Shown here one piece after another: positions 15,787 through 24,324 of a DNA stretch of 64,000 nucleotides. A program made the position numbers and the translations under genes. Position 1 is the stretch's first letter; every line of letters begins with the position of its first letter. Location: assembly GCF_026241515.1 (NCBI RefSeq), contig NZ_JAPHPW010000014.1, positions 81,140 through 145,139 on the forward strand, read 5' to 3'. The stretch is from Vibrio sp. 14G-20. GTDB taxonomy: Bacteria; Pseudomonadota; Gammaproteobacteria; Enterobacterales; Vibrionaceae. The notes beneath the pieces were generated by a model that saw only the letters and a list, made by a program, of their open reading frames with translations, had not been told where the DNA came from and made no database searches.

Positions 15787-17418
15787 TTATTGAGCTTTGA
15801 TGTATAGGTCTTTCGAGAAGATCTTGTCTTCCGCGTTATTGATTGGGAAACCACCAACATGCGGGTTAAGTAGACGAGATTTCACGTATTGGTAGATAGG
15901 AGCGATTGGCATATCGTTTGCCATTAGCGCCTCAGCTTCTAGGTAAAGTGCTTTGCGCTCTTCTTCTGAAGTTGAGTTAAGTGCTTTATCGATGATTTTA
16001 TCGTAAGCCGCGCTGTCGTAGTGAACACCACCTGTAGTGTTGTTACTCTTCATTAGCGTTAGGAACGAAGACGCTTCGTTGTAGTCACCACACCAACCAG
16101 CACGTGCTACTTCGAAGTCACCAGAATCTTTAGAAGATAGGTACGTTTTCCACTCTTGGTTCTCAAGTGTTACAGAAAGACCCAGTGTTTTCTTCCACAT
16201 AGAACCTAGCGCTACAGCAATCTTCTTGTGGTTCTCTGAAGTGTTGTAAAGTAGGTTGAATTTAAGTGGGTTATCTTTACCGTAACCTGCTTCTTCAAGA
16301 AGACGTTCTGCTTCTGCGTTACGCTCTTTTTGAGACATTTTACCGTAAGCTGGTAGCTCAGGATCGAAGCCAGCTGTGATTTCAGGCGTTAGGAAGTACG
16401 CAGGTTTTTGACCTTGCGCTAGGATAGCACCTGTTACGATATCACGGTCAATTGCGTAAGAGATTGCCTGACGAACACGAACATCATCAAATGGTGCTTT
16501 CTTCGTGTTGAAGATGTAGTAGTAAGTACATAGGTTACCCGCTACAGATACATCTTCCGCGTACTCTTTTTGAAGACGCTTGAAGTGCTCAGTTGGAAGT
16601 TCGTTTGTAAAATCGATTTCGCCAGATAGGAAGCGGTTCATTTCCGCTACTTGGTTTTCGATTGGTAGGAAGGTTACTTTATTTAGAACCGTCTTATCGT
16701 TATCCCAGTATTGGTCGTTACGCTTTAGAACTAAACGCTCGTTCACAACCCATTTATCAACAGAGAATGCACCGTTACCAACGAAGTGGTCAGGCTTAGT
16801 CCATTGATCGCCGAATTCTTCAACAGTCGCCTTGTGTACTGGTTTCATTGTTGTGTGGCCCATCATCATTACGAAGTATGGTACCGCTGTTTCTAATTCA
16901 ACAACAAGCGTGTTTGCATCTACAGCTTTAACGCCTAGCTCACTCTTGTCTTTCTTACCCGCTACGATGTCCTTCGCATTCGCCATCTTGGTATATTCCA
17001 TGTACCAAGCATATGGAGAAGCAGTTGCAGGATCAACTGCACGTTTCCAGCTGTAAACGAAATCTTCAGCTGTTACAGGATCGCCGTTAGACCATTTTGC
17101 GTCTTTACGTAGGTGGAAAGTGAATGTTTTGTTGTCTGTCGTTTCCCAGCTTTCAGCAACACCAGGGATAGTATTACCTTCGCCGTCTTGGTTCACTAGA
17201 CCTTCTAGAAGATCACGAATTACGTGAGATTCTGGTACACCTTGAGATTTGTGTGGGTCGATAGTTGCAACTTCAGTACCGTTACCGCGAACAAGTTCCT
17301 GAACTTTTGCTAGTTCTGTGCCTGCTGGAACTTCAGCAGCGATAGAAAGAGTAGAAGTGGCAGCCACTGCCAAACCAGCACCTAGAAGAAGGGCCTGAGT
17401 GATTTTATTCTTGTACAT
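15787..17418 (-). CDS. oppA: Oligopeptide ABC transporter periplasmic binding protein OppA
   Basis: Binds oligopeptides in the periplasm and delivers them to OppBC. The 543-residue protein begins with a signal peptide (MYKNK then a hydrophobic core, cleavage near SIAA at about residue 27). It has the SBP_bac_5 signature: GTEVATIDPHKSQG, RDLLEGLVNQDGEGN, YTFHLR-like FTFHLRKDAKWSNGDPVTA at about 110-128, and VRQAISYAIDRD around 315. GGAG precedes the ATG. First gene of the operon; usually by far the most expressed member. Confidence 0.96.
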   Translation of the reverse strand: MYKNKITQALLLGAGLAVAATSTLSIAAEVPAGTELAKVQELVRGNGTEVATIDPHKSQGVPESHVIRDLLEGLVNQDGEGNTIPGVAESWETTDNKTFTFHLRKDAKWSNGDPVTAEDFVYSWKRAVDPATASPYAWYMEYTKMANAKDIVAGKKDKSELGVKAVDANTLVVELETAVPYFVMMMGHTTMKPVHKATVEEFGDQWTKPDHFVGNGAFSVDKWVVNERLVLKRNDQYWDNDKTVLNKVTFLPIENQVAEMNRFLSGEIDFTNELPTEHFKRLQKEYAEDVSVAGNLCTYYYIFNTKKAPFDDVRVRQAISYAIDRDIVTGAILAQGQKPAYFLTPEITAGFDPELPAYGKMSQKERNAEAERLLEEAGYGKDNPLKFNLLYNTSENHKKIAVALGSMWKKTLGLSVTLENQEWKTYLSSKDSGDFEVARAGWCGDYNEASSFLTLMKSNNTTGGVHYDSAAYDKIIDKALNSTSEEERKALYLEAEALMANDMPIAPIYQYVKSRLLNPHVGGFPINNAEDKIFSKDLYIKAQ

Positions 17419-18050
17419 TTAATAAACTCCAAGTTTTTCGTTTTGCATCCATGACTTCTTTGTTAGGTTCACTGAACGGCAGTGATTTAGGTTTATTTAG
17501 CTCAAATTATAAGCATAAAAACCTAAAACCTTACAAAGATTGAGGCACACACTATCAACCATTGAAGTAATTTGCCACAAACAAGTCGCAAAAAATCGGA
17601 TAATTCTCCGAATTACTTAAGGTAATAGTGTAAATCTCTAATAAAAACCTAATGAATAGTGAGTTACACATAGGGATTAATTAAAAAACAGCCTTTAGTG
17701 TTGATGTATCTGTATTGATACTTTTTTTTAGCATCTTATGCTAGAACACTGTTAGCAAATTAACATTAATGCCACATTAAATCCAATTGCACATCACATA
17801 TCCCCTAAATAGACTCCACTATTTGTGAGGGTTATCACTTTATACAAAACAGTATAAAGCACTGCACCAAAACAGATTTAGAAATGCACCAAGACAGACA
17901 AAATCACGCACTGAATTTATATGCAACATGAATGACCAACCATTTATTAATACGCTAATTATTTATAAATGACTTTGTAGCATGCACAAAAAAACCGATT
18001 TCAATAGTCGGCTTTTAATATTTGTTCTGAAGATAAGTAACCTTGGGTGG
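17419..18050. other. oppA upstream region, no gene seen
   Basis: This 632-base AT-rich stretch carries the oppA promoter and the moaE 3' end. A minus-strand TATAAT (complement of 17506-17511) with a TTGTAA about 19 bases upstream (17531-17536) is a weak candidate promoter for oppA. The central part holds no convincing ORF, and I found no clear binding site for a named regulator. Confidence 0.4.
17986..18015 (-). terminator. Possible terminator of the moa operon
   Basis: On the minus strand GCCGAC...ATCGGT gives a short, imperfect stem followed by seven T residues. The stem is weak, so the call rests mainly on the T-run and position after moaE. Confidence 0.4.
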
Positions 18051-18506
18051 TTATTTTTCCCAACGCTCTGCAGCTTTCGCATCTGAATCTCGAGAGTCAA
18101 CCCAACGAGTTTCTTCAGTGGTACGTTCCTTCTTCCAAAACGGCGCTTTGGTTTTCAGGAAGTCCATCACAAACTCACACGCTTCAAAGGCTGCACCGCG
18201 GTGTTCACTGGATACACCAACGTAAACAATCTGGTCACCGATATCTAGGTCACCAACACGATGGATAACTCGCATCTTTTGGATTGGCCAGCGTGCTTCA
18301 GCTTGATCACAGATCTCGCTCAGTGATTTCTCTGTCATGCCCGGATAGTGCTCCAGAGACAAACCAATCACATTGTCGCCAAGGTTCATGTCGCGAACTT
18401 TACCAATGAACGTCACAATCGCTCCGGCAGCTGTACCTTGAGCCAAGTAGTCGTATTCGTCGCCTACAGAGAAGTCCTCTGCTGTCACTAATACTCTTGG
18501 ATCCAT
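18051..18506 (-). CDS. moaE: Molybdopterin synthase catalytic subunit MoaE
   Basis: Large subunit of molybdopterin synthase, which inserts two sulfur atoms into cyclic pyranopterin monophosphate. The 151-residue protein has GAIVTFIGKVRD, LEHYPGMTEKSL, HRVGDLDIGDQIVYVGVSSEHR, and the active-site lysine stretch FLKTKAPFWKKE. Length equals the E. coli protein. The start lies two bases after the moaD stop. Confidence 0.96.
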   Translation of the reverse strand: MDPRVLVTAEDFSVGDEYDYLAQGTAAGAIVTFIGKVRDMNLGDNVIGLSLEHYPGMTEKSLSEICDQAEARWPIQKMRVIHRVGDLDIGDQIVYVGVSSEHRGAAFEACEFVMDFLKTKAPFWKKERTTEETRWVDSRDSDAKAAERWEK

Positions 18507-18508
18507 GC

Positions 18509-18754
18509 TTAGCCTCCAGTCACTGGTGGGAAGAAAGCGACTTCATCGCCGTCTTTCACTTCAGTCGTCAAAGGTACGATTGATTGGTTAAGCGCAGCCA
18601 GAAGCTTGCCCTCTTCCAATGCGATATCCCATTTGCCTTCTTGTGTTACAAGGTGGCTGCGAATCGCTTCGATAGTGCTGAATTGCGCGTCGACTTCTAG
18701 GCTATCAACACCGACAAGTTCACGAGTTTGAGCAAAGAAAAGTACAGTAATCAT
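18509..18754 (-). CDS. moaD: Molybdopterin synthase sulfur carrier subunit MoaD
   Basis: Small ubiquitin-like partner of MoaE; its C-terminal Gly-Gly becomes a thiocarboxylate that donates sulfur. The 81-residue protein ends in FFPPVTGG exactly as required, with the beta-grasp pattern before it. Its ATG overlaps the moaC stop (ATGA). Confidence 0.95.
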   Translation of the reverse strand: MITVLFFAQTRELVGVDSLEVDAQFSTIEAIRSHLVTQEGKWDIALEEGKLLAALNQSIVPLTTEVKDGDEVAFFPPVTGG

Positions 18755-19230
18755 GATTCCACCTTAAAGTGTCCTGATTTACCACCCGTCTTCTCTAACA
18801 GACGTACGTTCTCGATAACAATGTCTTTCTGAACAGCTTTACACATATCGTAAATCGTCAGTGCAGCAACAGAAGCAGCCGTTAGCGCCTCCATTTCTAC
18901 GCCCGTCTTACCAGCAAGCTTACAAACAGATTCAATGCGGACCTTATTTTCAGACTCGATCGCTTCAAGCTGCACTTCTACTTTAGTTAATAGTAGAGGG
19001 TGACACAGTGGAATCAGATCCCACGTCTTCTTCGCCGCTTGAATACCCGCAATACGTGCCGTTGCGAAAACATCACCTTTATGGTGGCTGCCAGAAACAA
19101 TCAGCTCTAGCGTTTCAGCAGACATTTGTACAAAAGCTTCCGCTCTCGCTTCACGTACTGTCTCAGCTTTAGCCGATACATCGACCATGTTTGCTTCGCC
19201 AGACGCGTTAATGTGTGTAAATTGGCTCAT
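18751..19230 (-). CDS. moaC: Cyclic pyranopterin monophosphate synthase MoaC
   Basis: Second enzyme of molybdenum cofactor synthesis; it rearranges the MoaA product to cPMP. The 159-residue protein contains KGDVFATARIAGIQAAKKT, LIPLCHPL, GVEMEALTAASVAALTIYDMCKA and the conserved C-terminal KTGGKSG. The ATG at 19230 is used; the TTG two codons earlier is less likely. The gap to moaB is 12 bases. Confidence 0.96.
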   Translation of the reverse strand: MSQFTHINASGEANMVDVSAKAETVREARAEAFVQMSAETLELIVSGSHHKGDVFATARIAGIQAAKKTWDLIPLCHPLLLTKVEVQLEAIESENKVRIESVCKLAGKTGVEMEALTAASVAALTIYDMCKAVQKDIVIENVRLLEKTGGKSGHFKVES

Positions 19231-19242
19231 ACTCAAACCGCC

Positions 19243-19755
19243 TTATACAGAAAGGTGTGGCATGAAGTTACAAGGGCGGTGACTAGCATCCATCTGTTGC
19301 TTGATGATCTTAGTCCAACCTGTACGACAAGCACCTGTAGAGCCTGGTATCGCAAAGATTACTGTGTGGTTAGCAAAGCCCGCAATTGCACGAGATTGAA
19401 TCGTAGAAGTACCGATCTCTTCGTAAGACACTTGACGGAATAGCTCACCAAAGCCTTCTACTTCTTTGTCGAATAGTGGCTTAAGCGCTTCAGGCGTGCT
19501 GTCACGAGAAGTGAAGCCCGTACCGCCCGTGATCATGATCGCTTGTACGCTTTCATCAGCGATCCACTTAGATACGATCGCACGGATCTTGTACATGTCG
19601 TCGATAACGATTTGCTTCTCAACCACGTTGTGACCCGCTTCTTTAGCATGCTCAGCTAGGTAACCACCTGACGTGTCATTTTCTTCTGTACGTGTATCTG
19701 AAACCGTTAGTACTGCAATGTTTGCTGCTTGGAATTTGCTTTCTGCGTGACCCAT
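19243..19755 (-). CDS. moaB: Molybdenum cofactor biosynthesis protein MoaB
   Basis: MPT-binding MoaB/Mog-family protein, thought to help adenylylate molybdopterin; in E. coli it appears dispensable. The 170-residue protein shows VLTVSDTRTEENDTSGGYL at the start, MITGGTGFTSRDSTPEA in the middle, and IFAIPGSTGACRTGW. It follows moaA after a 356-base gap filled by a 266-bp inverted-repeat element, an unusual interruption of the operon. Confidence 0.95.
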   Translation of the reverse strand: MGHAESKFQAANIAVLTVSDTRTEENDTSGGYLAEHAKEAGHNVVEKQIVIDDMYKIRAIVSKWIADESVQAIMITGGTGFTSRDSTPEALKPLFDKEVEGFGELFRQVSYEEIGTSTIQSRAIAGFANHTVIFAIPGSTGACRTGWTKIIKQQMDASHRPCNFMPHLSV

Positions 19756-19785
19756 TTGTTCACCTATATAAATTTTTCAATTATG

Positions 19786-20051
19786 AGGGCGTGTTGACCT
19801 TTCGTGATTAAATTTTGTTCGAGATAAAAGCGTTTTAATCGCGGCGAGGGGGAAGTAGCCTAGTCATTCTAAGCAAATCTCCCTCAACAAAGAGTAAAAC
19901 GCTTTTAGCCGAACCCTTCGGGCAGCGTTTGCTGGTCATTTCTACTACGTTATCGGCTTCTCATGTAGGCTAGCTACACATCAAAGCCTCTGCCTTGTAT
20001 AAATACCCAGCAACTCGCTGCAAAAATCAGCTCGAAAGAGCAACACGCCCT
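19786..20051. mobile_element. MITE-like inverted-repeat element, 266 bp, within the moa operon
   Basis: The ends are perfect 11-bp inverted repeats, AGGGCGTGTTG and CAACACGCCCT, extended inward by a shared CTTTCG/CGAAAG. A second inner pair, AAAAGCGTTTTA (19826-19837) and TAAAACGCTTTT (19895-19906), gives further fold-back. No coding frame of note. I recall this AGGGCGTGTTGACC...CAACACGCCCT sequence as a dispersed non-coding repeat in vibrios. It lies between moaA and moaB, 30 bases before the moaB ATG. Confidence 0.7.
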
Positions 20052-20111
20052 AGACTGATTCGCCCAGCCTAAAGAAGCTGAGCGATAAAATGCTTTAGAG
20101 TATATAGCGGG

Positions 20112-21101
20112 TTAACCGCCGATTGACGCCAAGTTTGGAGTCATGCCGCTGTTGCCATCATGTAAGAAGTGGCTAACGGACTTGGTTTGAAGCTGAGCCT
20201 GAATTCGATCAATGAGCTCTTGCTCTTGTTGATCTTCTTGAATCAGATCTCTCAGTTCAACACCGTGGTCGCCAAACAGACATAGGTGAAGTTTACCGGT
20301 CGCAGAAACACGCAGGCGGTTACAACTCTCACAAAAGTCTTTCTCGTAAGGCATGATCAAACCAATTTCACCTTTGTAGTCTGGGTGGACAAACACTTGT
20401 GCAGGCCCATCATTCACGGCTTTGACTTTCAGTAGCCAACCGTTAGCAATAAGTTGGTTGCGAATTGCAACGCCCGATACATGGTGTTTATCAAACAACT
20501 CGTCCATCTCGCCGGTTTTCATCAGCTCGATAAAACGTAATTGAATAGGTTTGTCTTTGATCCAATTAAGGAAGGCTGGTAATTCCTGACTGTTGAGGTC
20601 TTTCATCAATACAACGTTGACTTTGACTTGTTCATAGCCAACCTCAAACGCTTTATCAATACCTCGCATAACCTCAGTAAACTTATTCTCACCAGTGATC
20701 TGATGGAACATACGTGAATCTAAGCTATCCACGCTCACGTTTATATGGGTTAAACCGGCATCACGCCACTGCCCTACTTGTTTCTCCATGCGGTAGCCGT
20801 TCGTTGTCGTGGCTACTTTTTCGATGCCAGGAGTAGAAGCAACGGTATGTATGATTTCAGGAAAGTCTTTACGCAGACTCGGCTCTCCGCCTGTAATGCG
20901 GATCTTTGAGGTACCACAATCTGCAAACGCTTTTACAACGCGTTTGATCTCGGGAACACTTAAAAAAGACGAGTTTTTTTGCCCTGACGGTTTGTAACCA
21001 TCCGGCAAGCAGTAAGTACATTTAAAGTTACAGACGTCTGTAACCGACAAGCGCAAGTAATAAAACTTGCGATGGAATCTATCTTCGAATTGTTGCGCCA
21101 C
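20112..21101 (-). CDS. moaA: GTP 3',8-cyclase MoaA
   Basis: Radical-SAM enzyme that starts molybdenum cofactor synthesis from GTP. The 329-residue protein has the SAM cluster cysteines Cys24, Cys28, Cys31 (CNFKCTYC), GGEPSLRKD, and the second [4Fe-4S] site Cys257, Cys260, Cys274, the same numbers as in E. coli MoaA. It ends in the Gly-Gly essential for activity. I place the start at the GTG at 21101, which gives MAQQFEDRFHRKFYYL and the exact E. coli length; the in-frame ATG 15 bases upstream lies inside the riboswitch tail. GGAAAGG is the SD. Confidence 0.95.
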   Translation of the reverse strand: MAQQFEDRFHRKFYYLRLSVTDVCNFKCTYCLPDGYKPSGQKNSSFLSVPEIKRVVKAFADCGTSKIRITGGEPSLRKDFPEIIHTVASTPGIEKVATTTNGYRMEKQVGQWRDAGLTHINVSVDSLDSRMFHQITGENKFTEVMRGIDKAFEVGYEQVKVNVVLMKDLNSQELPAFLNWIKDKPIQLRFIELMKTGEMDELFDKHHVSGVAIRNQLIANGWLLKVKAVNDGPAQVFVHPDYKGEIGLIMPYEKDFCESCNRLRVSATGKLHLCLFGDHGVELRDLIQEDQQEQELIDRIQAQLQTKSVSHFLHDGNSGMTPNLASIGG

Positions 21102-21102
21102 G

Positions 21103-21265
21103 GAACACCTTTCCAAACACGGGAGGCATAATCATTTCCAATTAAGCCCTTGTGACAACATGTCACTGGCTCTTGATGCGTATCGGTACAGCAAATACCA
21201 CTGTGCGACTTAGCATGCGAGAGCTCGGAGTTATGGCAACCGCACGTTATATTCATACGTGCAGT
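21103..21265 (-). promoter_or_regulatory. Molybdenum cofactor (Moco) riboswitch candidate
   Basis: On the transcribed strand the leader ends in GCCTCCCGTGTTTGGAAAGG followed by TGTTCC and the GTG start. This is close to the E. coli moaA leader as I remember it, where the Moco RNA motif covers the SD. Upstream are several hairpins: GCACGT/ACGTGC near 21245-21263 and GTGAC...GTCAC within an AGCC/GGCT frame near 21145-21175. Control would be by hiding the SD (GGAAAGG) when cofactor is plentiful. The 5' limit is approximate. Confidence 0.65.
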
Positions 21266-21436
21266 AGCTGAGTAATAAAATACTTAATATTTGTACGTGA
21301 ATCTAGCTCTGATGGTAAAAAACGGGTCACATCGGCAAAAAAAACGTATCAAACGCTCAAAATAACTCTTGTTGAGTATATAGCGAGAAGCATTTAACCT
21401 AAATTATAGTTGGTAATAATCTAACAAGAACAAAAA

Positions 21437-22324
21437 ATGAATATTTACTCTTCAAAGAAAGTCGTAGCAATCGGTGGAGGCCATGGCTTAGGTCGTATGC
21501 TTGCTGCACTAAAAGACTTTGGTAACAATGCAACTGGCATTGTTGCAACAACGGATAATGGCGGTTCAACCGGACGAATCCGAGACTGCCAAGGTGGTAT
21601 CGCTTGGGGAGATACTCGCAACTGTATCAACCAATTGATCACTGAACCTTCAATCAGCTCGATGATGTTTGAATACCGCTTTCGCGGCCAAGGCGAACTC
21701 GATGGTCATAACCTAGGTAACCTTATGCTCACTGCATTAGACAACCTTTCGGTTCGTCCATTGGAAGCCATTAACCTAATTCGAAATATGCTTAAGGTCG
21801 ACGTTAACATCGTGCCGATGACAGAGCATCCTTCCGACCTCACGGCCCTATCCATGGACGGCCGCTGGGTAACTGGCGAAACCAACGTTGATGACATGAC
21901 AGAAAAACTGCGCATGATGGACTTATCGCCAGAAGTGCCAGCAACCAAAGAAGCCGTAGCTGCGGTGGAAGAAGCAGACTGTATTGTGCTTGGTCCAGGC
22001 AGCTTTCTAACCAGTGTGATGCCTCCGCTGCTGCTGCCAGAAATTGGTAAAGCCATCGCAGGAAACACCAAGGCAAAAGTTATCTTCATTGAAAACCTGT
22101 CTCCAGAACACGGTCCAGCAGGTAAAATGACGCTTCAAGAGCAATTGGAGTGGTGTGAACGTACCTGTAAAGCACGTAAGATAGACGTTGTACTGGGCAA
22201 TGAACCACACCCAGAACTTGAAGGGCAATGGAATTGTGTGACCACGGATCTTGCATCAGCAAACCGAGATTGGCGACACGACCGAGTGAAGCTTCAACAA
22301 GCAATCGAAGCTCAGTTGGCTTAG
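21437..22324 (+). CDS. YvcK/CofD-like (UPF0052) family protein
   Basis: A 295-residue cytoplasmic protein of the YvcK family, homologous to CofD 2-phospho-L-lactate transferase. Visible motifs are the N-terminal glycine-rich loop IGGGHGLGRML (12-22), TTDNGGSTGRIR (38-49), GDTRNCI, and HNLGNLMLTAL. In Bacillus YvcK affects gluconeogenic growth and cell shape; in proteobacteria (YbhK) its role is unclear. The gene is divergent from moaA, the same arrangement as ybhK-moaA in E. coli, and convergent with luxU. Confidence 0.88.
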   Translation: MNIYSSKKVVAIGGGHGLGRMLAALKDFGNNATGIVATTDNGGSTGRIRDCQGGIAWGDTRNCINQLITEPSISSMMFEYRFRGQGELDGHNLGNLMLTALDNLSVRPLEAINLIRNMLKVDVNIVPMTEHPSDLTALSMDGRWVTGETNVDDMTEKLRMMDLSPEVPATKEAVAAVEEADCIVLGPGSFLTSVMPPLLLPEIGKAIAGNTKAKVIFIENLSPEHGPAGKMTLQEQLEWCERTCKARKIDVVLGNEPHPELEGQWNCVTTDLASANRDWRHDRVKLQQAIEAQLA

Positions 22325-22350
22325 TTCATTAGTTCAAGCGTCAGAAAACG

Positions 22351-22377
22351 AAAAAGGAGCATTATGCTCCTTTTTTA
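22351..22377. terminator. Bidirectional terminator between yvcK-like gene and luxU
   Basis: AAAAAGGAGCA / TGCTCCTTTTTT is a perfect stem with a 3-base loop and A/T runs on both sides, so it serves both convergent units. Confidence 0.9.
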
Positions 22378-22417
22378 GTCTCTGTATCTCTACCTGTATA
22401 TTTAGCGATTAACCGCT

Positions 22418-22762
22418 TTAGAGATCCGTCATCAACTGTTGATATTCAGTATAAGTCGATAGCAGTAGTTCCTGCATATCTTGAAAATCAATATCTGTCA
22501 CGGGCAATGCTTGCTTCACTTTTGCGTCTAAGCTAATAGCAAAATTACACAGAGAATCGGCACCAAAACTCGCAGCACTGCTCTTTAACGCATGGCTGAT
22601 ATCGGCCAAATACTTAGACGTATCAGTATCTTTGTTTAGCTCTAGGTGCTCGTAGTATCCCTTCAATTCACCTAAAAAGATTTCCAATAACACTGGGACA
22701 TTCTCTTGCCCAATCTCACCGGCAAGCTCATCAACTTTTTGCTGATTTAATACTTTCATCAT
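22418..22762 (-). CDS. luxU: Phosphorelay protein LuxU (Hpt)
   Basis: Histidine phosphotransfer protein that carries phosphate between the quorum-sensing hybrid kinases (LuxN, LuxQ, CqsS type) and LuxO. The 114-residue helical protein has the Hpt motif ISHALKSSAASFGA with the phosphorylated His57. It is downstream of luxO with a 23-base gap, the standard vibrio luxOU operon. Two adjacent ATG codons at the start make the first residue uncertain by one. Confidence 0.95.
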   Translation of the reverse strand: MMKVLNQQKVDELAGEIGQENVPVLLEIFLGELKGYYEHLELNKDTDTSKYLADISHALKSSAASFGADSLCNFAISLDAKVKQALPVTDIDFQDMQELLLSTYTEYQQLMTDL

Positions 22763-22785
22763 CGTTCTTTCTTATTGTTTGGTGA

Positions 22786-24174
22786 TTACTGCTTCGCATT
22801 CCACGTTTGCAATTTACGGTATATCGTTGATGGACTGACATCCAAGAAACCAGCCGCGCGAGGGATGTTGCCATCACACGCTTTTATGGCCTGTTCGATT
22901 GCCGTTTTCTCAGTGATCCACAATGGGAAAATATCTTTTACTGTGATGTCTTCACTCTGCTTCTCTTTCAGTCGCAGACTGTTTTCAATCGGTTGATTCA
23001 ATGGTGGCGGAAGCATGTTCAGAGTAATCTCTTTACCATTATTCAATACCACTACATTTCGCAATACGTTTTGTAGCTGACGAACGTTACCCGGCCACTC
23101 ATATTGGTTAAAGCGATCCAGCACTTCTTGAGCAAAACGCACAAACGCCTTGCCTTCTTCAACCGACATATAGCCCAATAATGAGTAAGCAATCTCGATG
23201 ACATCTTCACCACGTTCACGCAATGGCGGCAAGTGCAGAGGAATCACGTACAGACGGTAGTATAAATCTTCTCTAAAGCGACCTTCCTGTACTTCTTTCC
23301 AAGGGTCACGGTTGGTCGCACAGACAAAACGAACATCGACACTCTTCATCTTCGAAGAGCCGACTTTTTGAAAAGTACCGGTTTGAATAAAACGCAGAAG
23401 CTTAGTTTGCAGTTCAAGATCCATTTCACACAGCTCATCAAGGAACAGTGTGCCTCCATCAGCTAGCTCAGCAGCACCTTGACGGTCTGTTGCCGCGCCC
23501 GTAAACGCCCCTTTTACGTGGCCAAACAGCTCACTTTCAATCAAGTCTTTAGGAATTGCCGCACAATTGATTGCAATGAAAGGCTTATCGCCACGCTTAC
23601 TCGCCGCGTGAATCGCTTCTGCGCACACCTCTTTACCCGTACCACTTTCACCGGTAATGAAAATACTCGCTTTACTCGATGCCGCAGAATCGATAGTTCG
23701 GTAAACCTGCTGCATGGTTTGGCTACTGCCAATGAAGCCTTGGTAATTCTGGTTTCCCGGATGTTCAGAGCTATTCTTAAGCTTGGTCGCTTTGCGGATC
23801 GCGTTGTTCACCGTAATACGAAGTCGGTCGGCTTCACACGGTTTGATCAGGAAGTCTTGAGAACCATGACGCATCGCTTCTACGGCAGTATCGATAGAGC
23901 CGTGCGCTGTCATGAAGATAACGGGCACTTCAGGGTATTTTTGTTTTACAGCGAAAAGCACGTCCATACCCGTCATATCAGGTAGACGTAGATCTAATAA
24001 AATGAGGTCAGGGATTCGATGATTCAAACTCTCAATTGCATCGCGGCCAGTGCCGACAATGTTGATATCAATTTCGAGCGGTGTAAGATACGAGCGATAT
24101 AACGCTGCGACTGAAGCCGTATCCTCCACCATCAACAAATACTTTGATTTGTTATCTAACGTTTTTGATTGCAT
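22786..24174 (-). CDS. luxO: Quorum-sensing sigma-54-dependent response regulator LuxO
   Basis: At low cell density phosphorylated LuxO activates the qrr sRNA genes with sigma-54. The 462-residue protein has an N-terminal receiver domain (about 12-125) with phospho-acceptor Asp61 in LILLDLRLPDMTGM, an AAA+ domain with Walker A GESGTGKE, the sigma-54 contact motif GAFTGA and Walker B GGTLFLDE, and a Fis-type helix-turn-helix at the C-terminus (IPRAAGFLDVSPSTIYRKL). It is divergent from qrr1. The SD before the first ATG is weak, so a slightly later start cannot be excluded. Confidence 0.96.
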   Translation of the reverse strand: MQSKTLDNKSKYLLMVEDTASVAALYRSYLTPLEIDINIVGTGRDAIESLNHRIPDLILLDLRLPDMTGMDVLFAVKQKYPEVPVIFMTAHGSIDTAVEAMRHGSQDFLIKPCEADRLRITVNNAIRKATKLKNSSEHPGNQNYQGFIGSSQTMQQVYRTIDSAASSKASIFITGESGTGKEVCAEAIHAASKRGDKPFIAINCAAIPKDLIESELFGHVKGAFTGAATDRQGAAELADGGTLFLDELCEMDLELQTKLLRFIQTGTFQKVGSSKMKSVDVRFVCATNRDPWKEVQEGRFREDLYYRLYVIPLHLPPLRERGEDVIEIAYSLLGYMSVEEGKAFVRFAQEVLDRFNQYEWPGNVRQLQNVLRNVVVLNNGKEITLNMLPPPLNQPIENSLRLKEKQSEDITVKDIFPLWITEKTAIEQAIKACDGNIPRAAGFLDVSPSTIYRKLQTWNAKQ

Positions 24175-24222
24175 ATCCTAGCCATTTATAATTTGCATTT
24201 CTTATTATAGTCGCATTCCGCT

Positions 24223-24235
24223 TTGCATTATGCAA
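24223..24235. promoter_or_regulatory. LuxO-binding site upstream of qrr1
   Basis: TTGCATTATGCAA fits the LuxO box TTGCA-W3-TGCAA perfectly. It is about 90-100 bases upstream of the qrr1 start, an enhancer position for sigma-54 activation, and 49 bases from the luxO ATG, which allows LuxO autoregulation. A TTTGCATTT half-site lies at 24192-24200. Confidence 0.85.
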
Positions 24236-24298
24236 ATTAGCCACAGTATTTGTGGAACATTTCTTTCTCTGCTTTAAACAATCAATGTGTTATCTATA

Positions 24299-24314
24299 TG
24301 GCACGAACGATGCA
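24299..24314 (+). promoter_or_regulatory. Sigma-54 promoter of qrr1
   Basis: TGGCAC, a 5-base spacer and ATGCA reproduce the -24/-12 elements (TGGCAC-N5-TTGCA). The C of the -12 GC is 12 bases before the predicted RNA start at 24325. Confidence 0.85.
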
Positions 24315-24324
24315 GGTATCTACA

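Noticed and set aside
20960..21256. 98-codon minus-strand frame across the moaA leader and 5' end
   Set aside because: It overlaps moaA in another frame and covers the Moco RNA; its Cys/His-rich start is a by-product of the structured leader. No SD.
21706..22304. Several minus-strand frames opposite the yvcK-like gene
   Set aside because: Overlapping shadows of a conserved gene with no SD or family features.
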